Origin: Robiginitalea sp963709465
GTDB lineage: Bacteria > Bacteroidota > Bacteroidia > Flavobacteriales > Flavobacteriaceae
DNA: 64,000 nucleotides
NCBI GenBank assembly: GCA_963709465.1
Contig: CAVPWF010000002.1
Location: 992,001-1,056,000 of the forward strand
Direction of reading: 5' to 3'
Shown: piece by piece, positions 8,336 through 16,643 of the stretch
Layout: each line of letters opens with the position of its first letter
Numbering within the stretch: the stretch's first letter is position 1
The notes under the pieces: model-generated
Told to the model about the DNA's origin: nothing
The model's database searches: none
What the model saw: only the letters and a program-made list of their open reading frames with translations
Program-made: the position numbers and the translations under genes

Positions 8336-9238
8336 CTATTTTCCCTGTATCGGGATCAGGGTAATCTCTTTTTGGAAATGCGATTCGCTCAGCACAGCAG
8401 TGCCGATAAATTGAAGAATTTCGTCCAGGCGCTCACTCATAGCGGAAACGGCGATACTATGACGCGCCTCGCGTTCACTAACCAGAAAAAAGGGATATCC
8501 TTCTTTTAAAAAGTGTTTTGCCAGGACGGCAGATCCAAATAAACCTTTGTTCAGTAATCGCCTTTTGGAATAGGGTACTGTTTTATCGTCTGTGCCATGA
8601 AAGAAAAGCGTGGGACTGGGAGGGTTTGGATATCGGGGTTTTCCAGTCGTGCTGAAAATAGCCCCGGCAAATGCGATGACCCCGGCGTACCTGAAATTAT
8701 CGGGAAGAATCTCACTTAATTCATTGGTATTTTTCAGGTACCAGTCGGCCTGAAGGCTGGTAATCGCCCCTGCACTGGATCCGGACACGATAAAACTACT
8801 CGGCGCAAGCCCGAGTGCCTCCGATTCTGAGAGTAGAAATGCGGTGGCCTCGTATAAATCGGCAACCGCCATATCAATAGCTGTTCCCAGTGGTTTGGTG
8901 TTAAATATACCCACCTCGTCATAAATACCGGCTAACCCGAGTCGGTAATCGATGGAAGCTACCTTAAGCCCCCTGTTTACCAGATTTTTAAAATAGGAAT
9001 GGTAGGCGCGCTCATCCCGACTGCCTACGGCAAACCCACCTCCAAAGACAAAGATTACGCACGGCCGCACGGCCGTATCGCCTATTTTCTGGTAAAAGTC
9101 CAGGTAGAGCGTCGAGTCGCGTTCCGCAAAAGCCAGGGTGCGTTTTTCAATATTTTCAGTCTCAAAGGTATCTGTTTGTGCCATCCCCGGAAGGGAAAAC
9201 AAAAGCGGGAAAGCGATAAAAAGAGAGTATAGACGCAT
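8336..9238 (-). CDS. Secreted alpha/beta hydrolase (esterase/peptidase-like)
   Basis: A 300-residue exported hydrolase. The start chosen is the ATG that gives a signal peptide, MRLYSLFIAFPLLFSLPGMAQ; a longer in-frame extension upstream adds 44 residues with no family character. The fold shows an oxyanion loop (FVFGGGFAVGSRDE), the nucleophile elbow GSSAG with its Ser, and 'LFFHGTDDKTVPYSKR', whose Asp is a likely triad acid. The late 'REARHSIAV' supplies the probable catalytic His. It belongs to the carboxylesterase / dienelactone-hydrolase-like group; the substrate is unknown. The upstream neighbour on the same strand is 73 bases away. Confidence 0.88.
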   Translation of the reverse strand: MRLYSLFIAFPLLFSLPGMAQTDTFETENIEKRTLAFAERDSTLYLDFYQKIGDTAVRPCVIFVFGGGFAVGSRDERAYHSYFKNLVNRGLKVASIDYRLGLAGIYDEVGIFNTKPLGTAIDMAVADLYEATAFLLSESEALGLAPSSFIVSGSSAGAITSLQADWYLKNTNELSEILPDNFRYAGVIAFAGAIFSTTGKPRYPNPPSPTLFFHGTDDKTVPYSKRRLLNKGLFGSAVLAKHFLKEGYPFFLVSEREARHSIAVSAMSERLDEILQFIGTAVLSESHFQKEITLIPIQGK

Positions 9239-9311
9239 TGGTTTAAGTATCTGGCAATACAAGGTGGAACCTTCTCCGGATAAGCCCCAACAGCCCAAAT
9301 TCAAAGGCGAA

Positions 9312-10370
9312 TTATGATTTTTGTTCCTGATTGAAGTACACGAGGTAGTAATACATACCACGCTCTTCATCCCATCCCTTTTCCACGAATTTTTCGGCAG
9401 ATTCCGGATTGATAAAATTCAATTTAATCTGTATATGAGTATCGAGGTTAATGACGTTTTTGATCTTTTTACGGCTGTCAGAAACGGCCTTGTCAGCAAT
9501 TTGAAACGTTGAAACATCCTCTATACTGTATTTCGGGCCTCTTTCGCTTTTATAGTGTTTAAACTCCGGGATAAGTTCCGGGTTGTCCATAACCTCGTTG
9601 AGAAATCGACTTTCCTCAAAGGTGTCGTTTTTCGCAAAATGGTTCACCGCGCGATTGACAAAAAGAACTTCCTGCTGTTTGTCTTCTGCCGGCAATACCA
9701 CGTCTTTGGCAAAATTCTGGCAGAACTTCAGGTAGTTTTTTGTGTAGAAATTCTCGTCGGTCAGAGGCTCAAGTCCCAAAAATTCTTCCACCCAATATTT
9801 TGCATCATACCTGTTGCTGTCGATAGAGAGGATTTTATACCCCTGATCAGCCTCCTTATTAAAGATCAGGCAGCCTTTGTCTAACCGCATGAGATTTACC
9901 CCCTGTTTTATCAACATATCGAGGTTTCCTGCATTTTCCTGGAATTGCAGGAAGTCCTGCTTGACTTCACTTTTAAATATCCCCAAAGCATCGACTCGTT
10001 CATTGTCTAAAAGGACATCCGTCATGTGGACGACATAACACTCTCCGTTTTTTATATGGGGGTGGTTGGATTTCTCGAATAAGTGAGATGCGATATCCCG
10101 GGAGACGTGGTGAAGTTGATCCGGGGAATTGAATACTTTTTGAGCCGCTTCCCAAATGGGATGAAACTCTAATCCGGCTTCATGGTCAAAACGAAAATAA
10201 TTCTCTTCTTTTTCCCGAAACGGTTTGAAGAAATACTCCTTGAGCAGCCCATTGATCTCATCATTTAAGGGAAAAGTCGATTCGGACAGAAAAAGGGGTT
10301 CTCCCCGATGCTTATTTCCCACCCGGTGTACGGAAATGGATTCGAGCTGCGTGGCGTATAGGTTGATCAT
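9312..10370 (-). CDS. Nucleoid-associated protein, NdpA/YejK family
   Basis: A 352-residue soluble protein matching the NdpA (37-kD nucleoid-associated protein) family. Landmarks are the N-terminal 'ISVHRVGNKHRGEPLFLS' strand, 'GECYVVHMTDVLLDNERVDALGIFKSE' in the middle, and a C-terminal 'IQIKLNFINPESAEKFVEKGWDEERGMYYYLVYF'. Family members bind DNA or the nucleoid in proteobacteria; the role in Bacteroidota is not established. It is followed upstream by a pRiA4b ORF-3 family gene on the same strand, 33 bases apart. Confidence 0.88.
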   Translation of the reverse strand: MINLYATQLESISVHRVGNKHRGEPLFLSESTFPLNDEINGLLKEYFFKPFREKEENYFRFDHEAGLEFHPIWEAAQKVFNSPDQLHHVSRDIASHLFEKSNHPHIKNGECYVVHMTDVLLDNERVDALGIFKSEVKQDFLQFQENAGNLDMLIKQGVNLMRLDKGCLIFNKEADQGYKILSIDSNRYDAKYWVEEFLGLEPLTDENFYTKNYLKFCQNFAKDVVLPAEDKQQEVLFVNRAVNHFAKNDTFEESRFLNEVMDNPELIPEFKHYKSERGPKYSIEDVSTFQIADKAVSDSRKKIKNVINLDTHIQIKLNFINPESAEKFVEKGWDEERGMYYYLVYFNQEQKS

Positions 10371-10403
10371 GGGGCGTCCTTAAAGGTGTATTTATTATTG
10401 AAG

Positions 10404-10901
10404 TTAATTCCAGTTTTCGTCAAAATCTAAATCGTCATAGCTGCCAAAAGGTTCTTCGGTTTCCGGGCCTGGATCTGCTTCAAATCGTTTTTCAGGAGGG
10501 GAATCCGGCAGTTCACCAAAGCTAAAGAGCAGATTGGGATAACTTCGTCCCTCTTGAGACTCTTCCTGGTCGGCCAACTCCACAAAAAACGTCCACATGT
10601 TTAAGAAATCGTAGACATAGAGCAATTTAGGCGCTCGCTCATCCATCACTTCAGAGAGCCGGGTGTTCTGCATAAGTCGGGCATCGGTGGTCTCTTCGAG
10701 GGAAAAGAGCGTAATCTCCATGTCCTGGTTCCAATTTTCATCAGCCGTATAAAATGAAGCCATTTCATTGCCTAAAAATCCAAAAGTCTGGGTGATGATA
10801 TTGTGTAATTCCTCTAAGCTTATTCCAGAATCCACCTCGAGGTCCCGGAAAACGTCATCCTCGGAGTCGAGGATAACTCGGATTTTATAGATCATAAACA
10901 T
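10404..10901 (-). CDS. pRiA4b ORF-3 / TnpR-like family protein
   Basis: A 165-residue acidic protein with the 'IYKIRVILDSEDDVFRDLEVDSGISLEELHNIITQTFGF' opening of the plasmid pRiA4b ORF-3 family. Names derived from plasmids and IS1096 are historical; in flavobacteria it is a chromosomal gene of unknown function. Two ATG starts are possible (10901 and 10895). The C-terminal 30 residues are strongly acidic and probably disordered. No transposase or insertion-sequence ends are nearby, so there is no sign that this copy is mobile. Confidence 0.85.
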   Translation of the reverse strand: MFMIYKIRVILDSEDDVFRDLEVDSGISLEELHNIITQTFGFLGNEMASFYTADENWNQDMEITLFSLEETTDARLMQNTRLSEVMDERAPKLLYVYDFLNMWTFFVELADQEESQEGRSYPNLLFSFGELPDSPPEKRFEADPGPETEEPFGSYDDLDFDENWN

Positions 10902-10924
10902 GTGGGGTTACGATTCCGGCAAAT

Positions 10925-11968
10925 TTACGAAGAAATACCCGTTTGGGAGGCGCTTTTCAACTCCATAAATGCATACCATTGAAAACCAAATAAGACTGCG
11001 GCCAGAAAAAGATGTGTCGCCTGGCTGCCCCAGGGAAACGCAAAATAATTCATGGCGATCCCCGTAAAGATCAGTCCGAGTAAAACCAGGAGGGAAGCAA
11101 GGATTTTGTTGAATCCAAGATGCATGGAATACACCCTGTATGCGGCCCATAGATGCAGCAGTAAGAGAAGTACGGAAAATGACCGGTGCACATAAAAAAT
11201 GACTTCGGGATTTTGGAGCCAGAAGGCTCTGGCCTCCAACCCCATAACCTTGGCTTGCTGATCTATGTATTGACGCACCTGGGTTCCCATTAAGATTTGC
11301 AGCATACTCAATGGGATAACAACCCACCACAGCCGGAAGGTGGTACGGTCATACCGGTATTTATGGGTTTGGGTGTCCGAGCTGTGAACCATCCAAAGAA
11401 GCATCCCCACAATCACCAGGGCCATAAACATATGAAGTGTTATTTTGACAGGTTCTAACACGGAATAAACCACGGTAGCGCCCAGCCAGGCCTGGAACCC
11501 AATGGCAAGGACACCCAACCATGAAACTATCACCCGGGATTTGTGTGTTTTCCACCACCCGACGGACATCAGGGCGAGCAGGAGCATGGCCAGGCCTGCC
11601 AAAGCCCCCAGGAGGCGATTGATGTATTCGATCCAGGTGTGGGTAGCATTGAATACCGCGTAATCATGACGGGTATACGGCGCCCAGTTATCCGGACTGA
11701 AATCCGAAGTGCTGGTAAATTTGGATTGCGCTACGAGTAGGGCTTCATCCCGGATAATAACCTGTCCCTCTGTATAGGTTTTCCCGGGCGTCCACAGCAA
11801 CTCCGATTCTTCTGTGGGTGGAATCAGATACCCAAAGCATCTCGGCCAGTCCGGGCATCCCATACCGCTTCCCGTCATTCGAACGACCGCTCCGGCCAGA
11901 ATCACCAGATAGACGAGTATTAGAGAAGTCTTTGCCAGGGGGCGGTACCAATGTTTAATCCTTTTCAT
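10925..11968 (-). CDS. ctaA: Heme A synthase, COX15/CtaA family
   Basis: An integral membrane monooxygenase that converts heme O to heme A for cytochrome c oxidase. It has 347 residues and about eight membrane segments. The N-terminal 'YLVILAGAVVRMTGSGMGCPDWPRCFGYLIPP' with its Cys pair is diagnostic, and conserved histidines occur in later segments (WIEYINRLLG region, HMFMALV, HRSFSVLLLLLHLW). Its ATG overlaps the stop codon of the upstream cca gene (TAATG), suggesting translational coupling. Other heme and oxidase genes are not in the window. Confidence 0.95.
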   Translation of the reverse strand: MKRIKHWYRPLAKTSLILVYLVILAGAVVRMTGSGMGCPDWPRCFGYLIPPTEESELLWTPGKTYTEGQVIIRDEALLVAQSKFTSTSDFSPDNWAPYTRHDYAVFNATHTWIEYINRLLGALAGLAMLLLALMSVGWWKTHKSRVIVSWLGVLAIGFQAWLGATVVYSVLEPVKITLHMFMALVIVGMLLWMVHSSDTQTHKYRYDRTTFRLWWVVIPLSMLQILMGTQVRQYIDQQAKVMGLEARAFWLQNPEVIFYVHRSFSVLLLLLHLWAAYRVYSMHLGFNKILASLLVLLGLIFTGIAMNYFAFPWGSQATHLFLAAVLFGFQWYAFMELKSASQTGISS

Positions 11969-13422
11969 TATCCTTCCTTATTCGTTTGCGTTGCCTCTAC
12001 TGAGGGTTTCAGCCCCAATTCAAGACCCTTTTGTATCATAAAGCGATGTGCAGCCTCAGGATCATTTGGTATTTCCCCTTCCAAAATCCCTTCTTTAATG
12101 GCATCTTTAATCTTTCCGATTTCCCGGCAAGGCTTCAGATTAAAAGCCGTCATAATTTGCTCCCCGGTGATCGGAGGTTGAAAATTTCGAATCCGGTCGC
12201 GTTCTTCAACTTCTTTGATTTTTTTTCGAACTGCCTTAAAATTTCTCAGATACCGTTTTTGTTTTCTGGGGTTTTTAGTAGTAATGTCAGCTTCGCAAAG
12301 TGTCATCAGATCCTCGACATCATTACCCGCATCAAAAATAAGGCGCCGTACGGCGGAATCTGTTACATGTTCATCCGAGAGAGAAACCGGGCGCGAACTG
12401 AGCCTGACCAATTTCTGTACGTACTTCATGTGTTCGTTAAGAGGCAGCCGGAGTCTTTTAAAAAGGGAATACACCATTTTCGAACCGACGAATTCATGCC
12501 CGTGAAAAGTCCAGCCAATTTTAGTGTCAAAGCGTTTGGTCGGGGCTTTTCCAATATCGTGTAGCAGGGCAGCCCAGCGCAGCCAGAGCTTATCGGTGGT
12601 CCGGGAAATATTATCCACCACTTCCAGGGTGTGCCAGAAGTTGTCTTTATGCCGTTGGCCTTCGATTTCCTCTATACCTCTCAGCGCTGTTAATTCCGGC
12701 AGGATGTACTCAAGGAGTCCGGTATTGTGGAGTAAAGTCAGACCCACAGAGGGCTGGTCAGCAGCCATTATTTTTTGAAGTTCATCCACGATCCGCTCCC
12801 GGGAGACGATTCGGATTCGGTCCTTGTTCTTTTCTATTGCCTCTAAAGAGGCTGGGGTAATTTGAAAACCGAGCTGGGTGGCAAATCGTATCGCCCGTAT
12901 CATTCGAAGCGGATCGTCGGAATAGGTAATACCGGGCTCCAAAGGTGTTCGGATAATTCCATTTTTTAAATCTCCGCGCCCATCAAACGGATCGAGCAAT
13001 AAAGCGAAAGACTCCGGACGTAAATCCAATGCCATGGCATTGATCGTAAAATCCCGGCGTTTTTGATCTTCTTCCAGGGTTCCATCCTCCACAAGGGGTT
13101 TGCGACTATCCTTGCGGTAACTTTCCTTTCGGGCTCCCACAAACTCCAGATGCAGATCGTCCTGCCGAATCATGGCAGTCCCAAAGTTTTTAAAAACCCT
13201 GACCTTTGGGCTGCCGGGCAACAACTGGGATACTTTTTCCGCCAAAGCAATTCCACTACCCATGGCGACGACATCGATGTCCTGCTTCGATCCCCGATCC
13301 AGAAAATAATCCCGTACATACCCACCGACCACATAAGCTTCCAACTCAAGCTCAGTGGCGGCCTTACTTATGACCTTAAAAATAGGATCGGCCAGGGCTT
13401 TTTCGTAACGTCTATTTTCCAT
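11968..13422 (-). CDS. CCA tRNA nucleotidyltransferase / HD-domain protein
   Basis: A 484-residue enzyme of the poly(A) polymerase / CCA-adding class that finishes or repairs tRNA 3' ends. The nucleotidyltransferase core has 'AYVVGGYVRDYFL' and the metal-binding 'DIDVVAMGSG', then 'RRDFTINAMA' and 'DPLRMIRAIRFATQLGF'. An HD domain (LLHDIGKAPT) follows, as in bacterial enzymes with extra phosphatase activity. The start is taken at the ATG of MENRRYEKAL. A GTG 96 bases upstream is open but lies above a promoter-like box at 13507-13514 and would not be transcribed from it. The stop overlaps the ctaA start. Confidence 0.93.
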   Translation of the reverse strand: MENRRYEKALADPIFKVISKAATELELEAYVVGGYVRDYFLDRGSKQDIDVVAMGSGIALAEKVSQLLPGSPKVRVFKNFGTAMIRQDDLHLEFVGARKESYRKDSRKPLVEDGTLEEDQKRRDFTINAMALDLRPESFALLLDPFDGRGDLKNGIIRTPLEPGITYSDDPLRMIRAIRFATQLGFQITPASLEAIEKNKDRIRIVSRERIVDELQKIMAADQPSVGLTLLHNTGLLEYILPELTALRGIEEIEGQRHKDNFWHTLEVVDNISRTTDKLWLRWAALLHDIGKAPTKRFDTKIGWTFHGHEFVGSKMVYSLFKRLRLPLNEHMKYVQKLVRLSSRPVSLSDEHVTDSAVRRLIFDAGNDVEDLMTLCEADITTKNPRKQKRYLRNFKAVRKKIKEVEERDRIRNFQPPITGEQIMTAFNLKPCREIGKIKDAIKEGILEGEIPNDPEAAHRFMIQKGLELGLKPSVEATQTNKEG

Positions 13423-13506
13423 AGGTATATCGTGGGAAAGGGCTATCCATATACTGTTGTGCTGATCTATTTCATCGGGACGGGAAAAGCGCCTTTCTTC
13501 CGGTGG

Positions 13507-13514
13507 CAAAGGTA
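13507..13514 (-). promoter_or_regulatory. Bacteroidota -7 box for the cca-ctaA operon
   Basis: The minus strand reads TACCTTTG (consensus TAnnTTTG), 84 bases before the cca ATG. A TTTAT about 20 bases upstream is a weak -33 candidate. It would give a leader of roughly 75 bases and argues against the longer GTG start. Confidence 0.45.
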
Positions 13515-13676
13515 CCACATCCGCGATTTCTGATAAAGCATTTGTCCAATTCTGTTGGGGAGGGTTTCGTAAAAGTGCGCAGTTGCAGGATCCTGTCAGT
13601 GATGGCCGTTGCGCGATCGTACCCCGGAGTACCTACCCCGGGCTCCGCTTTCAAATGTCGACAGGTTCAGGGAGCG

Positions 13677-13965
13677 TTAAATAATCACCGATAATTCATT
13701 GAGGTATTTCTCGCCTACTTTTTCGCGGATACAGGACCTGACGTTTTATTTAGCAACTAACTGAGTCAGACGGGGATCTTTGAAATACACCTTTAGCCAT
13801 TGAATTTTTTCGTTGACTTCCAATGGGTGGCTCCAGATTGAGCTTCTTCCCGGTGGAACAGGCATAGTATACTTTTACATAAAAGGCCGGAGAGAGGAAT
13901 TTGAATTTCTCAATCAGACTGAGAAGAACTTTTTTCAAATCCGTAATTTTACAGGAGTCATTCAA
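13677..13965 (-). pseudogene. Remnant of a TupA-like ATP-grasp polysaccharide biosynthesis gene (N-terminal part)
   Basis: Reading the minus strand from ATG 13965, the first frame gives a helix (KKVLLSLIEKFKFLSP) and 'FYVKVYYACSTGKKLNLEP'. The frame must then shift near 13830 to continue as 'LEVNEKIQWLKVYFKDPRL' and 'TQLVAK'. An in-frame TAA follows where the family has the Asp-Lys-Tyr motif, and then 'NVRSCIREKVGEKYLNEL'. This series matches the N-terminal 90 or so residues of TupA-like ATP-grasp proteins (NEKIQWLK... DKY.VR..V.EK.GE.YL), recalled from family knowledge. The rest of the gene, including the ATP-grasp core, is absent. One frameshift, one nonsense codon and a large truncation make it non-functional. 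Confidence 0.7.
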
Positions 13966-13986
13966 AGATAAGCAACCATACTTTTA

Positions 13987-13994
13987 TACTTTTG
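13987..13994 (+). promoter_or_regulatory. Bacteroidota -7 box for the glycosyltransferase at 14000
   Basis: TACTTTTG matches TAnnTTTG and ends five bases before the GTG start at 14000. No good -33 element is visible. The spacing implies a leaderless or near-leaderless message (inference). Confidence 0.45.
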
Positions 13995-13999
13995 CCTTT

Positions 14000-14830
14000 G
14001 TGAAAATCCCATCCGAACAACTTAAAATTTCTGTAATTGTCAGTACGTACAATTCGGAAGCCTGGCTCGAAAAAGTCCTGCTAGGTTTCAATTGCCAGAG
14101 CTTCAGAGATTTCGAGGTCATTGTGGCGGATGACGGTTCTGCCTCTCCTACCCGGGAACTCCTGGAGCGGATGCAGGAGGTGGTTTTTTATCCGATCGTT
14201 CATGTGTGGCAGGAAGATGATGGTTTTCAGAAATCCCGAATATTGAACAAGGCTGTGGTAGCCTGTAATACGGAGTATATAATTATGACGGATGGGGATT
14301 GTATCCCCCGTCAGGATTTTGTAGAAGTACATTATATCAATAAGGAAGAAGGTTATTTTATTTCCGGGGGATATTACATGCTTCCTATGAATATCTCTAT
14401 ACTCATAACTCCTGAGGATATTGAACAACAAAGGTGTTTTGATATTTTTTGGCTGAAAGAAAAGGGAATTCCAAAAACCTTTAAAAATAACAAACTAACC
14501 GCCAGAGGGCTGGCGGCGCGATTCCTGAATGCCATCACTCCTACGAATGCGAGTTGGAACGGCCATAATAGCTCGGGATGGAAAAAAGACATCCTCAATG
14601 TAAATGGCTTTGATGAACGGATGCAATACGGAGGACAGGATCGTGAATTAGGAGAACGCCTCTTTAATTTTGGGATTAAATCAAAACAACTCCGATACAG
14701 TGCAGTGTGTGTACATCTGGACCACAAGCGCGGATACAGAACGCCCGAATCCCTGGAAAAGAATGCCGGGATACGCAAGAAGACAAAACAGGAGAAACGG
14801 GTATGGACCTATTACGGCATTACCAGGTAA
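14000..14830 (+). CDS. Glycosyltransferase family 2 with galactosyltransferase-type C-terminal domain
   Basis: A 276-residue cytoplasmic sugar transferase, probably acting on LPS or capsule. The GT-A fold starts with 'ISVIVSTYNSEAWLEKVL', followed by 'VIVADDGS' and the metal-binding 'MTDGDCIPR'. The C-terminal part 'GFDERMQYGGQDRELGERL' is the acceptor-side motif of the Glyco_transf_7C type. The start is taken as the GTG at 14000, just downstream of a promoter-like box; an ATG at 13901 in frame adds residues that overlap the ATP-grasp remnant and look unlike a protein start. It converges with the next gene with a 19-base overlap. Confidence 0.87.
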   Translation: MKIPSEQLKISVIVSTYNSEAWLEKVLLGFNCQSFRDFEVIVADDGSASPTRELLERMQEVVFYPIVHVWQEDDGFQKSRILNKAVVACNTEYIIMTDGDCIPRQDFVEVHYINKEEGYFISGGYYMLPMNISILITPEDIEQQRCFDIFWLKEKGIPKTFKNNKLTARGLAARFLNAITPTNASWNGHNSSGWKKDILNVNGFDERMQYGGQDRELGERLFNFGIKSKQLRYSAVCVHLDHKRGYRTPESLEKNAGIRKKTKQEKRVWTYYGITR

Positions 14831-15609
14831 GTGGTCAGCTTATTTTTAGCTTCCAGTCTTTTCAACTCCCGGTAGCGCTCCAGAACACCCAGGGCATTCA
14901 GATAACAGATCGTCACCCCCTTTTTGCCATCCAGGAAACCGAGTCTTAAAATAAAATGGTGGATAAATTTCCATATGGGCTTGATTCCCATCAGCAAATA
15001 ACTAAATCCCCGCTCTTTGTAAAAATCCTCTTTGGCCTTCAAGCGGCCATAATGCAACATTTTATTTCGGTAATCTGAATAGTCCTTATAACAATAATGA
15101 ATGAGTTTATGCTCCAGGACTGCGGAACTCCCGCAAACCTCCAGGGTTTCATGCACGAGCTTACAATCCGAGAAACTGGCAGAACTCTTTCGGAAAAGCC
15201 TGTAGTTTTTATCGGTTTGCCAGCCACTAAAATGTAACGGGGCTTGTTTAAACATAAATTTCCGGAAACACCAAAAGGCTGCATGGGGTGTACCAGAATC
15301 CATCGTTTTAAGGATTTCCTGTTCCAACTCGGGCGTAACCACCTCATCGGCATCCAGAAAAAGAACCCAATCGTGCGTAGCCTTTTGCAGGGCCACGGTT
15401 TTTTGTCGGGTAAAATTTTCGAAGGGATGCTGGAAGACCGAGACTTCGGGATCGTTTATCAGGAACTCATAAGTCCCATCAGTACTATAGGAGTCTACCA
15501 CAATAATCTCATCGGCAAAACGCACCGAATCGATACAGCGTTCGATATACCCCATTTCATTATAGGTAATTATAAGAGCCGTGAGTTTGTTTTTGGTCGC
15601 TGGTTGCAT
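14812..15609 (-). CDS. Glycosyltransferase family 2, LPS-core WaaE/KdtX-like
   Basis: A 265-residue GT-A enzyme of the group that adds glucose or heptose to the LPS inner core in proteobacteria. Motifs are 'LTALIITYNEMGYIERCIDS', 'DEIIVVDSYSTDGT', 'WVLFLDADEVVTPEL' with the DAD metal site, and the family-specific C-terminal 'LIHYCYKDYSDYRNKM' and 'GIKPIWKFIHHFILRLGFLDGKKG'. The latter segment is amphipathic and likely binds the membrane. It is convergent with the glycosyltransferase at 14000 and beside the ATP-grasp remnant. Confidence 0.9.
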   Translation of the reverse strand: MQPATKNKLTALIITYNEMGYIERCIDSVRFADEIIVVDSYSTDGTYEFLINDPEVSVFQHPFENFTRQKTVALQKATHDWVLFLDADEVVTPELEQEILKTMDSGTPHAAFWCFRKFMFKQAPLHFSGWQTDKNYRLFRKSSASFSDCKLVHETLEVCGSSAVLEHKLIHYCYKDYSDYRNKMLHYGRLKAKEDFYKERGFSYLLMGIKPIWKFIHHFILRLGFLDGKKGVTICYLNALGVLERYRELKRLEAKNKLTTYLVMP

Positions 15610-15735
15610 GCACTGTGGCTTAATTAAGGCCTTATTATAATAACAAAGAAACGATTAAAAAATTGTAATTGCCAGATTTAACCAAGCCTGACCAAGGGAG
15701 TTACAGGCAAGGAAACGATAGGATTCAATTGAAAA

Positions 15736-16551
15736 TCAGACGGATACACTATAGGTTCTAAGCGCCTCATTCAAGGAGGTTTTTTTGTCCGTACTCTCTT
15801 TGCGTTTCCCGATAATCAATGCACAGGATACCTGGTATTCCCCGGCGGGAAACTGCTTGGTATAGCTCCCCGGTATGACTACAGATCGCGCTGGAATACG
15901 ACCTTTGTATTCTACCGGGGTATCACCACTTACATCGATAATTCGCGTAGAGGCCGTGAGGACGACATTCGCTCCCAAAACAGCTTCTTTTTCAACACGC
16001 ACCCCTTCAACGACTATGGACCGGCTCCCAATAAAGGCATTATCCTCAATGATCACGGGAGAGGCCTGTAAGGGTTCGAGTACCCCTCCTATACCCACAC
16101 CACCACTTAAGTGCACGTTTTTACCAATTTGCGCACAACTCCCGACGGTGGCCCAGGTATCGACCATAGTTCCTTCATCCACATAAGCCCCGATATTCAC
16201 ATAGCTGGGCATAAGGATGGTGCCGGGGGCGATATAAGCCCCATGCCGTGCCACGGCATGGGGAACCACCCGAATTCCCCGGGCTTCATATCCTTTTTTC
16301 AGCGGGATTTTATCGTGGAACTCAAAAATTCCCACTTCCATCGTTTCCATTTTCTGAATGGGAAAATAAAGAACCACAGCTTTTTTGACCCATTCATTAA
16401 TGGTCCATCCATTGGTTTCGGGGCTTGCACATCGGAATTCCCCTTTGTCCACGGCATCTACTACATCCCGGATGGCCTTTTGCGTATCGGGGTTTTTTAA
16501 GAGCTCCCGCGATTCCCAGGCGGCTTCAATAACAGAACGAAGATGGTCCAT
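15736..16551 (-). CDS. dapD: 2,3,4,5-tetrahydropyridine-2,6-dicarboxylate N-succinyltransferase
   Basis: An enzyme of the succinylase branch of lysine and meso-diaminopimelate synthesis, transferring succinyl from succinyl-CoA. The 271-residue length is typical. An N-terminal helical domain (residues 1-100) precedes a left-handed beta-helix of hexapeptide repeats ('GAYIAPGTILMPSYVNIGAYVDEGTMVDTWA', split across residues 125-160). The 'AQIGKNVHLSGGVGIGGV' stretch and the closing 'TKQFPAGEYQVSCALIIGKR' are characteristic. It is divergent from ruvX, with its own -7 box at 16565-16572. Confidence 0.97.
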   Translation of the reverse strand: MDHLRSVIEAAWESRELLKNPDTQKAIRDVVDAVDKGEFRCASPETNGWTINEWVKKAVVLYFPIQKMETMEVGIFEFHDKIPLKKGYEARGIRVVPHAVARHGAYIAPGTILMPSYVNIGAYVDEGTMVDTWATVGSCAQIGKNVHLSGGVGIGGVLEPLQASPVIIEDNAFIGSRSIVVEGVRVEKEAVLGANVVLTASTRIIDVSGDTPVEYKGRIPARSVVIPGSYTKQFPAGEYQVSCALIIGKRKESTDKKTSLNEALRTYSVSV

Positions 16552-16564
16552 AAAGGGTTTTTGG

Positions 16565-16572
16565 CAAAGATA
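16565..16572 (-). promoter_or_regulatory. Bacteroidota -7 box for dapD
   Basis: The minus strand reads TATCTTTG (consensus TAnnTTTG), 13 bases before the dapD ATG at 16551. No clear -33 TTTG is seen at the expected distance. Confidence 0.5.
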
Positions 16573-16622
16573 AGTAGGGCTTCATACTTATCCGAATTTT
16601 AAGCACTTTGGTTTGAATATCT

Positions 16623-16630
16623 TATTTTTG
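16623..16630 (+). promoter_or_regulatory. Bacteroidota -7 box for ruvX-def
   Basis: TATTTTTG lies 13 bases before the GTG start of ruvX. A TTTG at 16607-16610 is upstream but at 12 bases it is closer than the usual 17-20. With 16565-16572 it forms a divergent promoter pair. Confidence 0.5.
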
Positions 16631-16643
16631 CAGAAAATTACCG

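Noticed and set aside
9239..9370. The open frame of the alpha/beta hydrolase extends 44 codons upstream of the start I chose.
   Set aside because: The extension is Cys/Asn-rich and would bury the signal peptide inside the protein.
10404..10901. The pRiA4b ORF-3 / TnpR-like name suggests a mobile element.
   Set aside because: No inverted repeats, transposase or resolvase features are present; the name is historical.
13621..13676. Repeated ACCCCGG and CCCGGG strings near the ATP-grasp remnant could be insertion-sequence ends or an attachment site.
   Set aside because: The repeats are short and GC-rich, with no target duplication, transposase or integrase.
13472..13694. Short open frames on both strands between cca and the ATP-grasp remnant.
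   Set aside because: Translations show no recognisable protein, overlap the cca promoter region, and do not continue the ATP-grasp homology.
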